From Sediminibacterium salmoneum NBRC 103935 (GTDB lineage Bacteria; Bacteroidota; Bacteroidia; Chitinophagales; Chitinophagaceae): a stretch of 64,000 bases of DNA. The notes under the pieces were generated by a model. That model was not told where the DNA came from and did no database searches. It was given only the letters and a program-made list of their open reading frames with translations. The position numbers and the translations under genes were made by a program. Every line of letters begins with the position of its first letter. Positions within the stretch are counted from its first letter, which is position 1. The stretch is taken from NCBI RefSeq assembly GCF_000511175.1, contig NZ_KI866530.1:3120812-3184811 (forward strand), given 5' to 3'. This document shows positions 19,869 through 27,426 of this stretch, piece by piece.

Positions 19869-19883
19869 AACTAGGGAAACATT

Positions 19884-20327
19884 TTATTCGCCTAGTTTTT
19901 TTATAAAGCAGACAATTCTATTGGTTTCTTCAAATCCAACCTTGTGATGAAATTGAATGCTATTAGCATTTGTTATTGCAGTGTCGGATGCCAGTGTATA
20001 GCAATGCTTGCTAATAGCCCATTCCTCTGCTGATTTTAATAAGGCTTCTGCAATCCCTTTTTTCCGGAAAGCAGGCTTCACATATATCGCTTCTACATAT
20101 GCGGTAGGTGACACTTCCGATCCCTCTACATAATCGGATCTCAGGGTTAAATGAATGAACCCGATATACTGGTTTTCTTCCTTCGCTAAAAAACATATCT
20201 CTGTTGAAGACCCAATGCTTTTTTCAAATACTTGGTATTCCTCCTCGTAATCCGTTTCGGGAAACATTTCCACGAAAAGACTGGTGAGTTCTTTTAGGTT
20301 GCTCTTATTTATCGGTTCAATAAGCAT
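19884..20327 (-). CDS. GNAT acetyltransferase, AAC(6')-like
   Basis: 147 residues with the GNAT fold. The acetyl-CoA loop is VKPAFRKKGIAEALL (about 88-102). Flanking segments SDYVEGSEVSPTAYVEAIYV, AEEWA, ASDTAITNANSIQFHHKVGFEE and the ending CFIKKL resemble chromosomal aminoglycoside 6'-N-acetyltransferases of the AAC(6')-Ig/Ih type, which suggests an aminoglycoside or related amine as substrate. That is inferred from remembered family motifs; resistance is not shown. It lies 15 bases upstream of the TonB receptor on the same strand. Confidence 0.75.
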   Translation of the reverse strand: MLIEPINKSNLKELTSLFVEMFPETDYEEEYQVFEKSIGSSTEICFLAKEENQYIGFIHLTLRSDYVEGSEVSPTAYVEAIYVKPAFRKKGIAEALLKSAEEWAISKHCYTLASDTAITNANSIQFHHKVGFEETNRIVCFIKKLGE

Positions 20328-20463
20328 AGAATATGGACATTATTTTTTTTCTCTAGGTTATGAGAATCAAGCTTTATGATTGGATTAAATTTATTCTAAA
20401 TACTTGTTCTGATTCAGTACAGATAACGAATACCCAGTAATTAAATGTATGATACGAATTTAC

Positions 20464-21045
20464 TCAGGAGTTTAGTCTCTCTAAAGTCTGATTATAATTC
20501 TTTAATTCCCTATTTAAGCTGCGTACAGTTATTCCTAAATATTCTGCTAGATCGCTCTTTTTAAACTTTACTTTTTGGTCCTCCAACAAATAAAGGAGAT
20601 TTTTTAAAGAAGTTTGTAAGGTATTGAGTTGTTGGCTAGAGGCTCTTGTTGCGGTTTTTTGTAATCTTCTTGCAAGTTCTACCATTAATAAATGGTTGAA
20701 ATTCGGATCATTTAGTAGCTCCTTCCTGAAAAAGTCAATTTCGATTTTATACAATTCACAATCGGTTAATGATTTGATGGTTGCAAGATTTTTACATTTC
20801 AACAATGTTTCTATTTCACCCATAATTTCACCTATACCTAAAAATTCTAAGGTATATGATTTGCTATTTTCCTCTGAAATAGTACATTTCATGATACCCT
20901 CTTTTAGTACATAAATGAATTTACTATACTTGCCTTGTTCAATTATGTTTTTATTCTTTTTAATAGAAACTAGTTGGATGAATTCTTGATGACTTTCACC
21001 AAGCGAATCAAAAAAATCAAGAATTTTTGTATTTGTAAGTATCAT
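20464..21045 (-). CDS. Crp/Fnr-family transcriptional regulator
   Basis: 193 residues. The N-terminal cyclic-nucleotide-binding-like beta roll (about 15-115) lacks the canonical cAMP-binding RxS signature. The C-terminal helix-turn-helix (KKSDLAEYLGITVRSLNREL, about 162-181) is short, as is common in Bacteroidota Crp-like proteins. It is divergent from the adenosine deaminase gene across a 63-base gap. A perfect palindrome ATAGGACA-AA-TGTCCTAT covers its own start codon, consistent with autoregulation and with control of the deaminase. Confidence 0.85.
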   Translation of the reverse strand: MILTNTKILDFFDSLGESHQEFIQLVSIKKNKNIIEQGKYSKFIYVLKEGIMKCTISEENSKSYTLEFLGIGEIMGEIETLLKCKNLATIKSLTDCELYKIEIDFFRKELLNDPNFNHLLMVELARRLQKTATRASSQQLNTLQTSLKNLLYLLEDQKVKFKKSDLAEYLGITVRSLNRELKNYNQTLERLNS

Positions 21046-21061
21046 AGGACAAATGTCCTAT
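21044..21061. promoter_or_regulatory. Candidate Crp-type operator between regulator and deaminase
   Basis: ATAGGACA AA TGTCCTAT, a perfect 8-2-8 palindrome overlapping the regulator's start codon and lying 48 bases before the deaminase ATG. Confidence 0.55.
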
Positions 21062-21108
21062 TTATTTCAAAACTTTACGAATAGCTTTGTTTTTTAGATA
21101 ATTCACAT

Positions 21109-22149
21109 ATGAAGCATTTACTAATTATTATTCTGATGTGTACTGTAAATAAAGCATTTACTCAAAATCCTTTTGCAAAACTTCCAAAAGTAGAATTGCA
21201 CTTGCATTTAGACTGTTCCTTGAGCTATGAATGTGTTAAGCAATTAAAGCCAACTATTACTGAAGAGGAGTACAATGAATCATTTATAGCTCCCCCAAAG
21301 TGTACAGATCTTGCCGATTATATTACAAGAGCAATCAAGGGCTTTGAATTGATGCAGACAAAAGAACAATTAAGAATAGTTACATTGGACTTGTTCAAAC
21401 AGTTAAAAGAAGATAATGTAGTATATGCGGAAATTAGATTCGCACCGTTACAGCATACAATGAAAGGGTTAATGCCAACTGAAATTGTAGCAACAGTTAA
21501 TGATGCTACCGAAGAAGGGATTAAAAAATATGGAATTGAAGCAGGAATAATTTTATGTACACTAAGGCATTACAGTGAAGCCCAAAGTATGGAGACTGCT
21601 GAGTTAGTGAAAAAGTTTAAAGGGACTCATGTAGTTGGTTTTGATATTGCAGCAGATGAAGCTGGGTTTCCGATTAATAATCATATCAAAGCATTTGAGT
21701 TTGCTAATCAACATAAAATACCATGCACAGCACATGCCGGAGAAGCAAAGGGTGCAGAAAGCGTATGGGAAACATTGAAATTTTTTAAACCGAAAAGGAT
21801 TGGGCACGGTGTCAGAAGTGCAGAAGACATCAATCTTTTGAATTATTTAAGAAAGAATGAAATTCATCTTGAAATTTGCCCTACAAGCAATGTTCAAACG
21901 AATGTGGTAGATAAAATTGAAAATCATCCTATTGAAAAAATATACAATCACGGAGTTTCAATGAGTGTGAATACAGATGCAAGAACAATTTCAAATGTTA
22001 CACTAAGCTCAGAATATCAATTATTAAACCAAAAATTCAAATGGGATGTAGCGCATTTTAAGAAATGTAACTTAGCAGCAGTCAAACATTCATTTTGTTC
22101 TGAAGCAGTTAAGAAAAAGATTTCCCTTTTAATTAACTCATCATATTAG
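21109..22149 (+). CDS. Secreted adenosine deaminase family protein
   Basis: 346 residues. A signal peptide (LLIIILMCTVNKAFTQ) precedes the amidohydrolase barrel. Metal and catalytic motifs: VELHLHLD (HxH, about 29-36), HAGEAKGAESVWE (His and Glu), RIGHGVR, and NTDARTISN where family members usually have S-x-D-D-P. Adenosine deaminases convert adenosine to inosine; export to the periplasm suggests nucleoside salvage from outside the cell. Divergent from a Crp-type regulator. The change in the last motif leaves the exact substrate (adenosine, another aminopurine or another nucleoside) open. Confidence 0.82.
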   Translation: MKHLLIIILMCTVNKAFTQNPFAKLPKVELHLHLDCSLSYECVKQLKPTITEEEYNESFIAPPKCTDLADYITRAIKGFELMQTKEQLRIVTLDLFKQLKEDNVVYAEIRFAPLQHTMKGLMPTEIVATVNDATEEGIKKYGIEAGIILCTLRHYSEAQSMETAELVKKFKGTHVVGFDIAADEAGFPINNHIKAFEFANQHKIPCTAHAGEAKGAESVWETLKFFKPKRIGHGVRSAEDINLLNYLRKNEIHLEICPTSNVQTNVVDKIENHPIEKIYNHGVSMSVNTDARTISNVTLSSEYQLLNQKFKWDVAHFKKCNLAAVKHSFCSEAVKKKISLLINSSY

Positions 22150-22217
22150 TTTAAAAATTCGATCGAGCATTTCTGAATTACCGAAAGGGAAGCGACAAAG
22201 CATTAATAATTGATTAG

Positions 22218-22431
22218 GGGAGTTTCAAATAATTTGTGAACGAACTTAGCTATTGGATTTATAGATAAAAGATGGTTTCAAAAAATTTGCGAAAGAGCAT
22301 TTCTGAATTGCTGAAAAGATAAATAAACATGGATTGATAATATATAATGAAGCAATTCAGGGCAGCGAGTGAGCAAATTTTTGAAACAGCTCTATTAAAA
22401 AGCAGCTAGTGATCAAATTATTTGAACTCCC
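22218..22431. repeat. Nested inverted repeats around element copy B
   Basis: Outer arms: GGGAGTTTCAAATAATTTG (22218-22236) and CAAATTATTTGAACTCCC (22414-22431), complementary apart from one extra T. Copy B of the palindromic element sits between them. A fragment like the element's inner arm (GAGCATTTCTGAATTA) also occurs near 22165, so an older degenerate copy may surround the newer one. Confidence 0.55.
22275..22388. repeat. Palindromic dispersed element, copy B
   Basis: Ends GGTTTCAAAAAATTTGC and GCAAATTTTTGAAACA; inner arms GAATTGCT and AGCAATTC. Its reverse complement matches copy A at 14731-14855 nearly end to end, including the GCTGCCCTGAATTGCTTCAT block. Confidence 0.75.
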
Positions 22432-22443
22432 TTATAATTTAAT

Positions 22444-23133
22444 CTAAAGCATCCCCTCGTCCGCAAAGCTGAAATATCCTTCATGACTCACAATAATATG
22501 ATCCGTCACCAAAATGTCTAAAAAAGAAGCCGCATTTTTAATTTTTTTGGTCAGCATTTCGTCCGCATGACTGGGTTTCAGGTTGCCGCTGGGGTGGTTA
22601 TGACATAGAATAATTCCGGTGGCATTGCGCTCCAACGCCTTCTTTAAAATGATGCGCGGGTCGGCCACTGTACCGGTGATGCCCCCTTCGCTCACAATTT
22701 CAAAATGAATGATGCGATTGGCGCGGTTCAGTAATAAAATGGCGAAAACTTCTCTTTGTAAAAATTGAAGGGTATTCTGCAAATAGCCGGCAACGTCTTT
22801 GCTGCTGCTCACCTGTTTTTGTTGGATGGGATCTGCCTGGCGGCGGATGCCCAGTTCAAGGGAAGCCGCAATGGCAATGGCTTTGGCCTCGCCCAGGCCC
22901 TTTATTTTCAGGTTAACCATGTCTTTCACACTCATAGCAGCGAGTTTCTGTAAACTGTTTTCACTGGCCATTAATAAGTGTTTGGCAATGTCGTTGGCAC
23001 TGAGGAATGCATTCCCGTTATTAATTAAAATGGTCAGAAGTTCGGCATTGGAAAGGGCCGAAGAACCGCGCTGCATCAGCTTCTTGCGGGGTTGATCATC
23101 CACCGCCCAATCTTTAATAGAAAATTTCCTCAT
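22444..23133 (-). CDS. radC: RadC family JAMM-domain protein
   Basis: 229 residues. An N-terminal helix-hairpin-helix part (about 10-95, with LKIKGLGEAKAIAIAAS) is followed by the MPN/JAMM domain with its metal-binding signature HNHPSGNLKPSHAD (about 178-191) and upstream Glu region. RadC was named for a repair phenotype that is not supported by later work; its true role is unknown. Length and motifs are typical. Divergent from prs. Confidence 0.93.
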   Translation of the reverse strand: MRKFSIKDWAVDDQPRKKLMQRGSSALSNAELLTILINNGNAFLSANDIAKHLLMASENSLQKLAAMSVKDMVNLKIKGLGEAKAIAIAASLELGIRRQADPIQQKQVSSSKDVAGYLQNTLQFLQREVFAILLLNRANRIIHFEIVSEGGITGTVADPRIILKKALERNATGIILCHNHPSGNLKPSHADEMLTKKIKNAASFLDILVTDHIIVSHEGYFSFADEGML

Positions 23134-23181
23134 AATATAAACATTGCTTAAATCAAAATACGAAAACCATTCTTATTTAAA

Positions 23182-23189
23182 TACCTTTG
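23182..23189 (+). promoter_or_regulatory. -7 element for prs
   Basis: TACCTTTG, an exact TAnnTTTG. It covers a TTG at 23187 that could otherwise be read as a start codon, and therefore favours the ATG at 23208. Confidence 0.6.
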
Positions 23190-23207
23190 CGCCTTACCCA
23201 CAATCAT

Positions 23208-24161
23208 ATGAATCCTTCTGTTAAAATTTTTTCTGGTACAGGATCGCAGAAATTGGCCGAGAAAATTGCCCAGCGTTTTGGAGCCTCCATTGGTAAAATC
23301 AATATCCAGAAATTCAGCGACGGCGAGTTTCAGCCCGTTTTCTTAGAGAGTATCCGCGGTGATTATGTTTTTTTAGTGCAAAGCACGTATGCTCCCACCG
23401 ACAACTTAATGGAGCTGTTGTTAATGATAGACGCGGCTAAAAGAGCCAGTGCCTACAAGGTAATTGCGGTAATTCCGTATTACGGATTTGCCCGTCAGGA
23501 CCGTAAAGACAAGCCCAGGGTAGCCATTGGCGCTAAGTTAATTGCCACATTGCTGGAAGCTGCGGGTGCAGACCGTGTAATCACCATGGACTTACACGCC
23601 GCCCAGATCCAGGGATTCTTTGATGTTCCCGTGGACCACCTGGACAGTTCAGCGATATTTATCCCCTATATAGAACAATTGAAGCTGGAAAATTTGGCAT
23701 TTGCCGCACCGGACGTAGGTAGTACCAACCGGGTGCGTGAAGTAGCCAGCTATTTCAATGCAGAAATGGTGATTTGCGACAAACACCGCAAAAGAGCCAA
23801 TGAAATCGCCAGTATGGTGGTAATTGGTGACGTAACAGGTAAAGACATTGTATTGGTAGATGATATCTGCGATACAGGCGGAACCCTTGCCAAAGCAGCA
23901 GCTTTGCTAAAGGAAAAGGGAGCCAGAAGCGTAAGAGCCCTGATTACCCACCCAGTATTAAGTGGAAAAGCCTACGAAAATATAGAAAATAGCGTTTTGG
24001 AAGAGCTGGTGGTATGTGATACCATTCCGTTGAAGCAGGAGTCGAGCAAAATAAAAGTCATTTCCGTGGCTGATTTGTTCGCTATTGCCATCCGGAATGC
24101 CTATGAAAACAAGAGCATAACCAGTCTTTTCATACATTCTCAGTTAAAAAACCGCAGATAA
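23208..24161 (+). CDS. prs: Ribose-phosphate pyrophosphokinase
   Basis: Makes PRPP from ribose-5-phosphate and ATP for nucleotide, His and Trp synthesis. 317 residues from the ATG at 23208 (MNPSVKIFSGTGSQKLAEKI). Motifs: KFSDGEFQP, PYYGFARQDRKDKPR, MDLHAAQIQGFF and the PRPP loop VLVDDICDTGGTLAKAA (about 214-230). A TTG at 23187 would add seven residues but lies inside the promoter. rplY follows 40 bases downstream with its own -7 element. Confidence 0.96.
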   Translation: MNPSVKIFSGTGSQKLAEKIAQRFGASIGKINIQKFSDGEFQPVFLESIRGDYVFLVQSTYAPTDNLMELLLMIDAAKRASAYKVIAVIPYYGFARQDRKDKPRVAIGAKLIATLLEAAGADRVITMDLHAAQIQGFFDVPVDHLDSSAIFIPYIEQLKLENLAFAAPDVGSTNRVREVASYFNAEMVICDKHRKRANEIASMVVIGDVTGKDIVLVDDICDTGGTLAKAAALLKEKGARSVRALITHPVLSGKAYENIENSVLEELVVCDTIPLKQESSKIKVISVADLFAIAIRNAYENKSITSLFIHSQLKNRR

Positions 24162-24174
24162 CAGGGATTTTCCT

Positions 24175-24182
24175 TACTTTTG
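24175..24182 (+). promoter_or_regulatory. -7 element for rplY
   Basis: TACTTTTG, an exact TAnnTTTG, ending 19 bases before the rplY ATG. Confidence 0.6.
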
Positions 24183-24201
24183 CCGTCCAAAATTTTAAAA
24201 C

Positions 24202-24792
24202 ATGAATACAATTACAATCGAAGGTGTTCTGAGGACCGAACATGGCAAAAAAGCCGCCCGCCAGATTCGCTCTCAGGAAAATGTGCCGGGTGTAATTTAC
24301 GGGGGTGCCGAGGAGATTAATTTCTATGCTCCGGCTAAGGCTTTCAAGCCATTAGTGTACACTGGTGAATTTCAGTTGGCAGAAGTTTCTGTAGGTGGAA
24401 AAAAATACAAATGTATTTTGAAAGACTTACAGTTCGACAAAGTAACCGATAGCCTACTACACGTAGACTTATTGGAGCTAGTAGATAACAAAAAAGTAAT
24501 CGCTACATTACCTTTAAAGTTCACTGGTACTTCAGTGGGTGTAAAGAGTGGTGGTAAGTTGGTAACCAAAATGAAGTCTTTAAAAATTAAAGCACTTCCT
24601 AAGGATCTAACTTCTGCAATTGAAGTAGATATTACCAACCTTGAGTTAAACGGAAATATCCGTGTTGAAGACGTGAAAGCGGCTAACATGGAAATCTTGA
24701 ACTCTCCACGTATTCCAATTGCTTCTGTAGTAATGACTCGTCAGTTAAAGCAAGAAGAAGCTTCTGCAGCAAAAGACGAAAAGAAGAAATAA
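24202..24792 (+). CDS. rplY: 50S ribosomal protein L25/Ctc
   Basis: 196 residues of the long (Ctc/TL5) form. An N-terminal 5S rRNA-binding beta barrel starts ITIEGVLRTEHGKKAARQIR and contains VPGVIYGG and VDLLEL; a C-terminal beta domain (about 95-180) precedes a Lys-rich tail. The tail KQEEASAAKDEKKK is typical of Bacteroidota. It follows prs and ends at a strong terminator. Confidence 0.95.
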   Translation: MNTITIEGVLRTEHGKKAARQIRSQENVPGVIYGGAEEINFYAPAKAFKPLVYTGEFQLAEVSVGGKKYKCILKDLQFDKVTDSLLHVDLLELVDNKKVIATLPLKFTGTSVGVKSGGKLVTKMKSLKIKALPKDLTSAIEVDITNLELNGNIRVEDVKAANMEILNSPRIPIASVVMTRQLKQEEASAAKDEKKK

Positions 24793-24812
24793 TTACAACT
24801 TCTTATACAAGA

Positions 24813-24846
24813 GAATCCCGGTTGTTATACAATCGGGATTTTTTTA
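24813..24846 (+). terminator. Rho-independent terminator after rplY
   Basis: Stem AATCCCG(GTTGT) / (ACAA)TCGGGATT followed by seven T. The T run overlaps the last codon of the convergent histidine kinase gene. Confidence 0.88.
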
Positions 24847-26121
24847 TGGCTGATACAATGGGATATTAATAAAGAAAGTACTACCGATTCCCTGCTCGCT
24901 GATGGCCCAGATTTCTCCTTTGTTCTTGTCTAAAAACTCCTTGCACAATTTCAATCCCAAGCCCGTACCTCTTTCCTTATCGGTACCATGGGTTGAAATA
25001 ATTTCTTCCGCAGTAAACAGGGAATCCAATTGTTTCTGGGGCATTCCCATACCCGTATCCCGAACCGAAATGGTTAACTCTTTATTATTACGGGAATGGT
25101 TAATTACAATGCTGTGTTTCTTTTTGCTGAACTTGATGGCGTTCGATAAAAGATTGCGAACAACCACTTTCAGGTGGTCGGGATCCATCCAAACCAAATC
25201 GTCAAAAGCTTCAAACTGAATCTGCAAATCCTTGGCCAACCACTGTTGTTTCAGCAGCTCAATTACTTCTTTAATAATGATGGAAGCATTCACGGCCTGG
25301 GGCTTGGTAACAATACCGTTCAGCTGACTCTGGCTCCAGGTAAGCAGGTTGTTCATATTGTCCTGCAGCTGATCGATCTGTTTGGTAAAATGATGAGACA
25401 GTTCGTGGAATTCTTCTTTGGAAATAAAGTCGCGATTTACCAGATCGAGTGTGCTTTTAATTTGCGCAATAGGAGAGCGCAGATCATGGGCAATAATAGA
25501 AAATAATTTTTCCTTGGTTTTATTCAGGGCTTCCAGTTCGTCGTTTTTCTGTTGGATAGCACGCTGACTATTCAATTGCTCAAACTTGAAATATTGAAGG
25601 GCAATTACAAAAGACAGTAGTCCGCAACACACATTAAAAATAACCCTTCCGTTCGATACTGTCTCGTAAATGGGTGGATTGAATGACTCGTATTTAACCC
25701 ACACATAACAAATAACATTAACAGTAGTAATGAAAACGATAAAACGCTTTTCGGAATAATAAATAATGGTAACAATCAGGTTAACCAGCAACAATATTTC
25801 ATTACCGTTTCTAAACAATAAACTCTGGGTAGTGAAAATAGAGGAAGTAACCACCACTACTATAAAACGGGCCAGGTGCAATTGCCGTCTCGACTGAATA
25901 ATCAGGATCAGGGTACCCCCCACAAAAAGGGTGAAATTCATTACCGCCAGCAGGTGAAGTCCGTCGAGCGCATTTACTATAGAAAAATAAAGAAACAGCG
26001 GAAGTCCAATACCGATAACCAGATTGGTCACCTGGGTTTTTTTCTTTTCCAGAAAAGGCAAATCATCGGTAACGCCAATATTGGCTAAAGCATTCCAGCC
26101 TTTCAGGATAAAGGAAATCAC
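24844..26121 (-). CDS. Membrane histidine kinase (HisKA-HATPase)
   Basis: 425 residues. About six hydrophobic segments in the N-terminal 185 residues form a membrane sensor with no recognisable PAS or periplasmic domain. Then comes HisKA with the phosphoacceptor in HDLRSPIAQIK (about 212), and HATPase_c with the N box NLLSNAIKFSKKK, G1 DTGMGMP and G2 GTGLGL. No response regulator is adjacent, so the partner is unknown. Convergent with rplY and divergent from pth. Confidence 0.88.
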   Translation of the reverse strand: MISFILKGWNALANIGVTDDLPFLEKKKTQVTNLVIGIGLPLFLYFSIVNALDGLHLLAVMNFTLFVGGTLILIIQSRRQLHLARFIVVVVTSSIFTTQSLLFRNGNEILLLVNLIVTIIYYSEKRFIVFITTVNVICYVWVKYESFNPPIYETVSNGRVIFNVCCGLLSFVIALQYFKFEQLNSQRAIQQKNDELEALNKTKEKLFSIIAHDLRSPIAQIKSTLDLVNRDFISKEEFHELSHHFTKQIDQLQDNMNNLLTWSQSQLNGIVTKPQAVNASIIIKEVIELLKQQWLAKDLQIQFEAFDDLVWMDPDHLKVVVRNLLSNAIKFSKKKHSIVINHSRNNKELTISVRDTGMGMPQKQLDSLFTAEEIISTHGTDKERGTGLGLKLCKEFLDKNKGEIWAISEQGIGSTFFINIPLYQP

Positions 26122-26174
26122 GGTTCAAACAGTTTATTAATAGTGTAAATATAACATTATCTGTTCACAGCCGT

Positions 26175-26182
26175 TATTTTTG
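26175..26182 (+). promoter_or_regulatory. -7 element for pth
   Basis: TATTTTTG, an exact TAnnTTTG, ending six bases before the ATG at 26189. It covers an in-frame TTG at 26180, which is therefore an unlikely start. Confidence 0.55.
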
Positions 26183-26188
26183 CAGACC

Positions 26189-26764
26189 ATGAATAAGTTT
26201 TTAATTATAGGATTAGGAAATATCGGCGAAGAATATAAACATACCCGCCATAATATCGGCTTTGACGTGCTGGATGCTTTTGTGCGCAAGCACAATGGGT
26301 TTTTCAAAAACGACCGGCTGGCCGATGTGGCAGAAGTGAAATGGAAGGGCAAAACCTTTATTTGCATCAAGCCCACTACCTATATGAATTTGAGTGGAAG
26401 GGCTTTTAAATACTGGCAGGACAAGGAAAAGATAGACACGGCCCAAACCCTTACTATTGTAGATGATTTGGCCCTGCCATTGAATAAATTAAGGTTAAGG
26501 GGATCAGGATCGGATGCAGGACACAATGGCCTCAAAGATATCCAGCTGGTGCTGGGCACAGACCAGTATCCCAAACTACGATTTGGCATCGGGAATAATT
26601 TCCCCAAGGGCCGACAGGTAGACTTTGTGCTGGGCAAATGGCTGGCCGAAGAACAGTATATCGTGAACCAGAAAATAGTGGCCTGTGGGGAGATTATAGA
26701 GTCATTTGCCGCTATTGGGCTGGAAAAAACTATGAATACGGCAAATAATTTAAGCTTTACATAA
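26189..26764 (+). CDS. pth: Peptidyl-tRNA hydrolase
   Basis: Releases peptides from peptidyl-tRNA that has dropped off ribosomes. 191 residues: FLIIGLGNIGEEYKHTRHNIGFDVLD carries the catalytic His (in TRHNIG, about 20) and substrate Asn; KPTTYMNLSG, DDLALPLNKLRLR and GHNGLKDI follow. The ATG at 26189 is preferred because the promoter element ends six bases before it. The FAH-family gene starts 38 bases downstream on the same strand. Confidence 0.96.
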   Translation: MNKFLIIGLGNIGEEYKHTRHNIGFDVLDAFVRKHNGFFKNDRLADVAEVKWKGKTFICIKPTTYMNLSGRAFKYWQDKEKIDTAQTLTIVDDLALPLNKLRLRGSGSDAGHNGLKDIQLVLGTDQYPKLRFGIGNNFPKGRQVDFVLGKWLAEEQYIVNQKIVACGEIIESFAAIGLEKTMNTANNLSFT

Positions 26765-26802
26765 TAAAATACACCCTTTCATAGTTATAGTGATGGAATA
26801 TA

Positions 26803-27426
26803 ATGAGCTGTACTATGAAAATATTTTGCGTTGGCCGAAATTATGCCGATCATGCAAAAGAACTTGGCAACGCTGTTCCTGAAGAGCCGGTTATTTTCAT
26901 GAAACCGAAGACTGCATTATTGCAGCCCAATACTCCATTCTATTATCCTGAGTTTTCCAACGAATTACATTACGAAGTAGAGCTGGTATTGCGCATTTGC
27001 AAGAATGGCAAATACGTAAGCGAAGACCAGGCCCATAAATATTACGATGCCATTACCGTGGGTATCGACTTTACCGCCCGCGATATACAGGCCAATCTGA
27101 AAAAGAAAGGACTGCCCTGGGAAAAAGCCAAAGCCTGGGACAATTCAGCCGTAGCCGGTAATTGGGTACTCTTTAGTGAAGAGATGCGCAAAGGGCCCAT
27201 TGTATTCTCTTTAAACCAGAATGGGAATCAGGTACAGTTGGGCAATACACAGGACATGATTTTTTCGTTTGATCATATTGTATCACATATCTCCCGTTAT
27301 TTCTCGTTGAATATAGGAGACATGATTTATACCGGAACCCCTGCCGGTGTAGGAGAGTGTTTGGTAGGAGACAAGCTGCAGGGATTTTTAGCGGATCAAA
27401 AAATGTTCGAACTCGAGATTAAATAA
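26803..27426 (+). CDS. Fumarylacetoacetate hydrolase family protein (FAHD1-like)
   Basis: 207 residues, the length of compact FAH enzymes such as acylpyruvase/oxaloacetate decarboxylase FAHD1. It starts KIFCVGRNYADHAKELGN. The metal-binding acidic residues lie in HYEVELVLRI and GIDFTARDIQ, with lid residues in KAKAWDNSAVAGNW and the late TGTPAGVG loop. The likely reaction is hydrolysis or decarboxylation of a small 2-oxo acid. Its stop codon overlaps the next ATG (TAATG), so it is coupled to an E1 dehydrogenase that also acts on 2-oxo acids. ATG 26815 (MKIFCVG) is an equally good start. Confidence 0.87.
   Translation: MSCTMKIFCVGRNYADHAKELGNAVPEEPVIFMKPKTALLQPNTPFYYPEFSNELHYEVELVLRICKNGKYVSEDQAHKYYDAITVGIDFTARDIQANLKKKGLPWEKAKAWDNSAVAGNWVLFSEEMRKGPIVFSLNQNGNQVQLGNTQDMIFSFDHIVSHISRYFSLNIGDMIYTGTPAGVGECLVGDKLQGFLADQKMFELEIK

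Noticed and set aside
23187..23207. TTG start for prs
   Set aside because: The TTG is part of the promoter element TACCTTTG; the family's N-terminus begins at the ATG of 23208.
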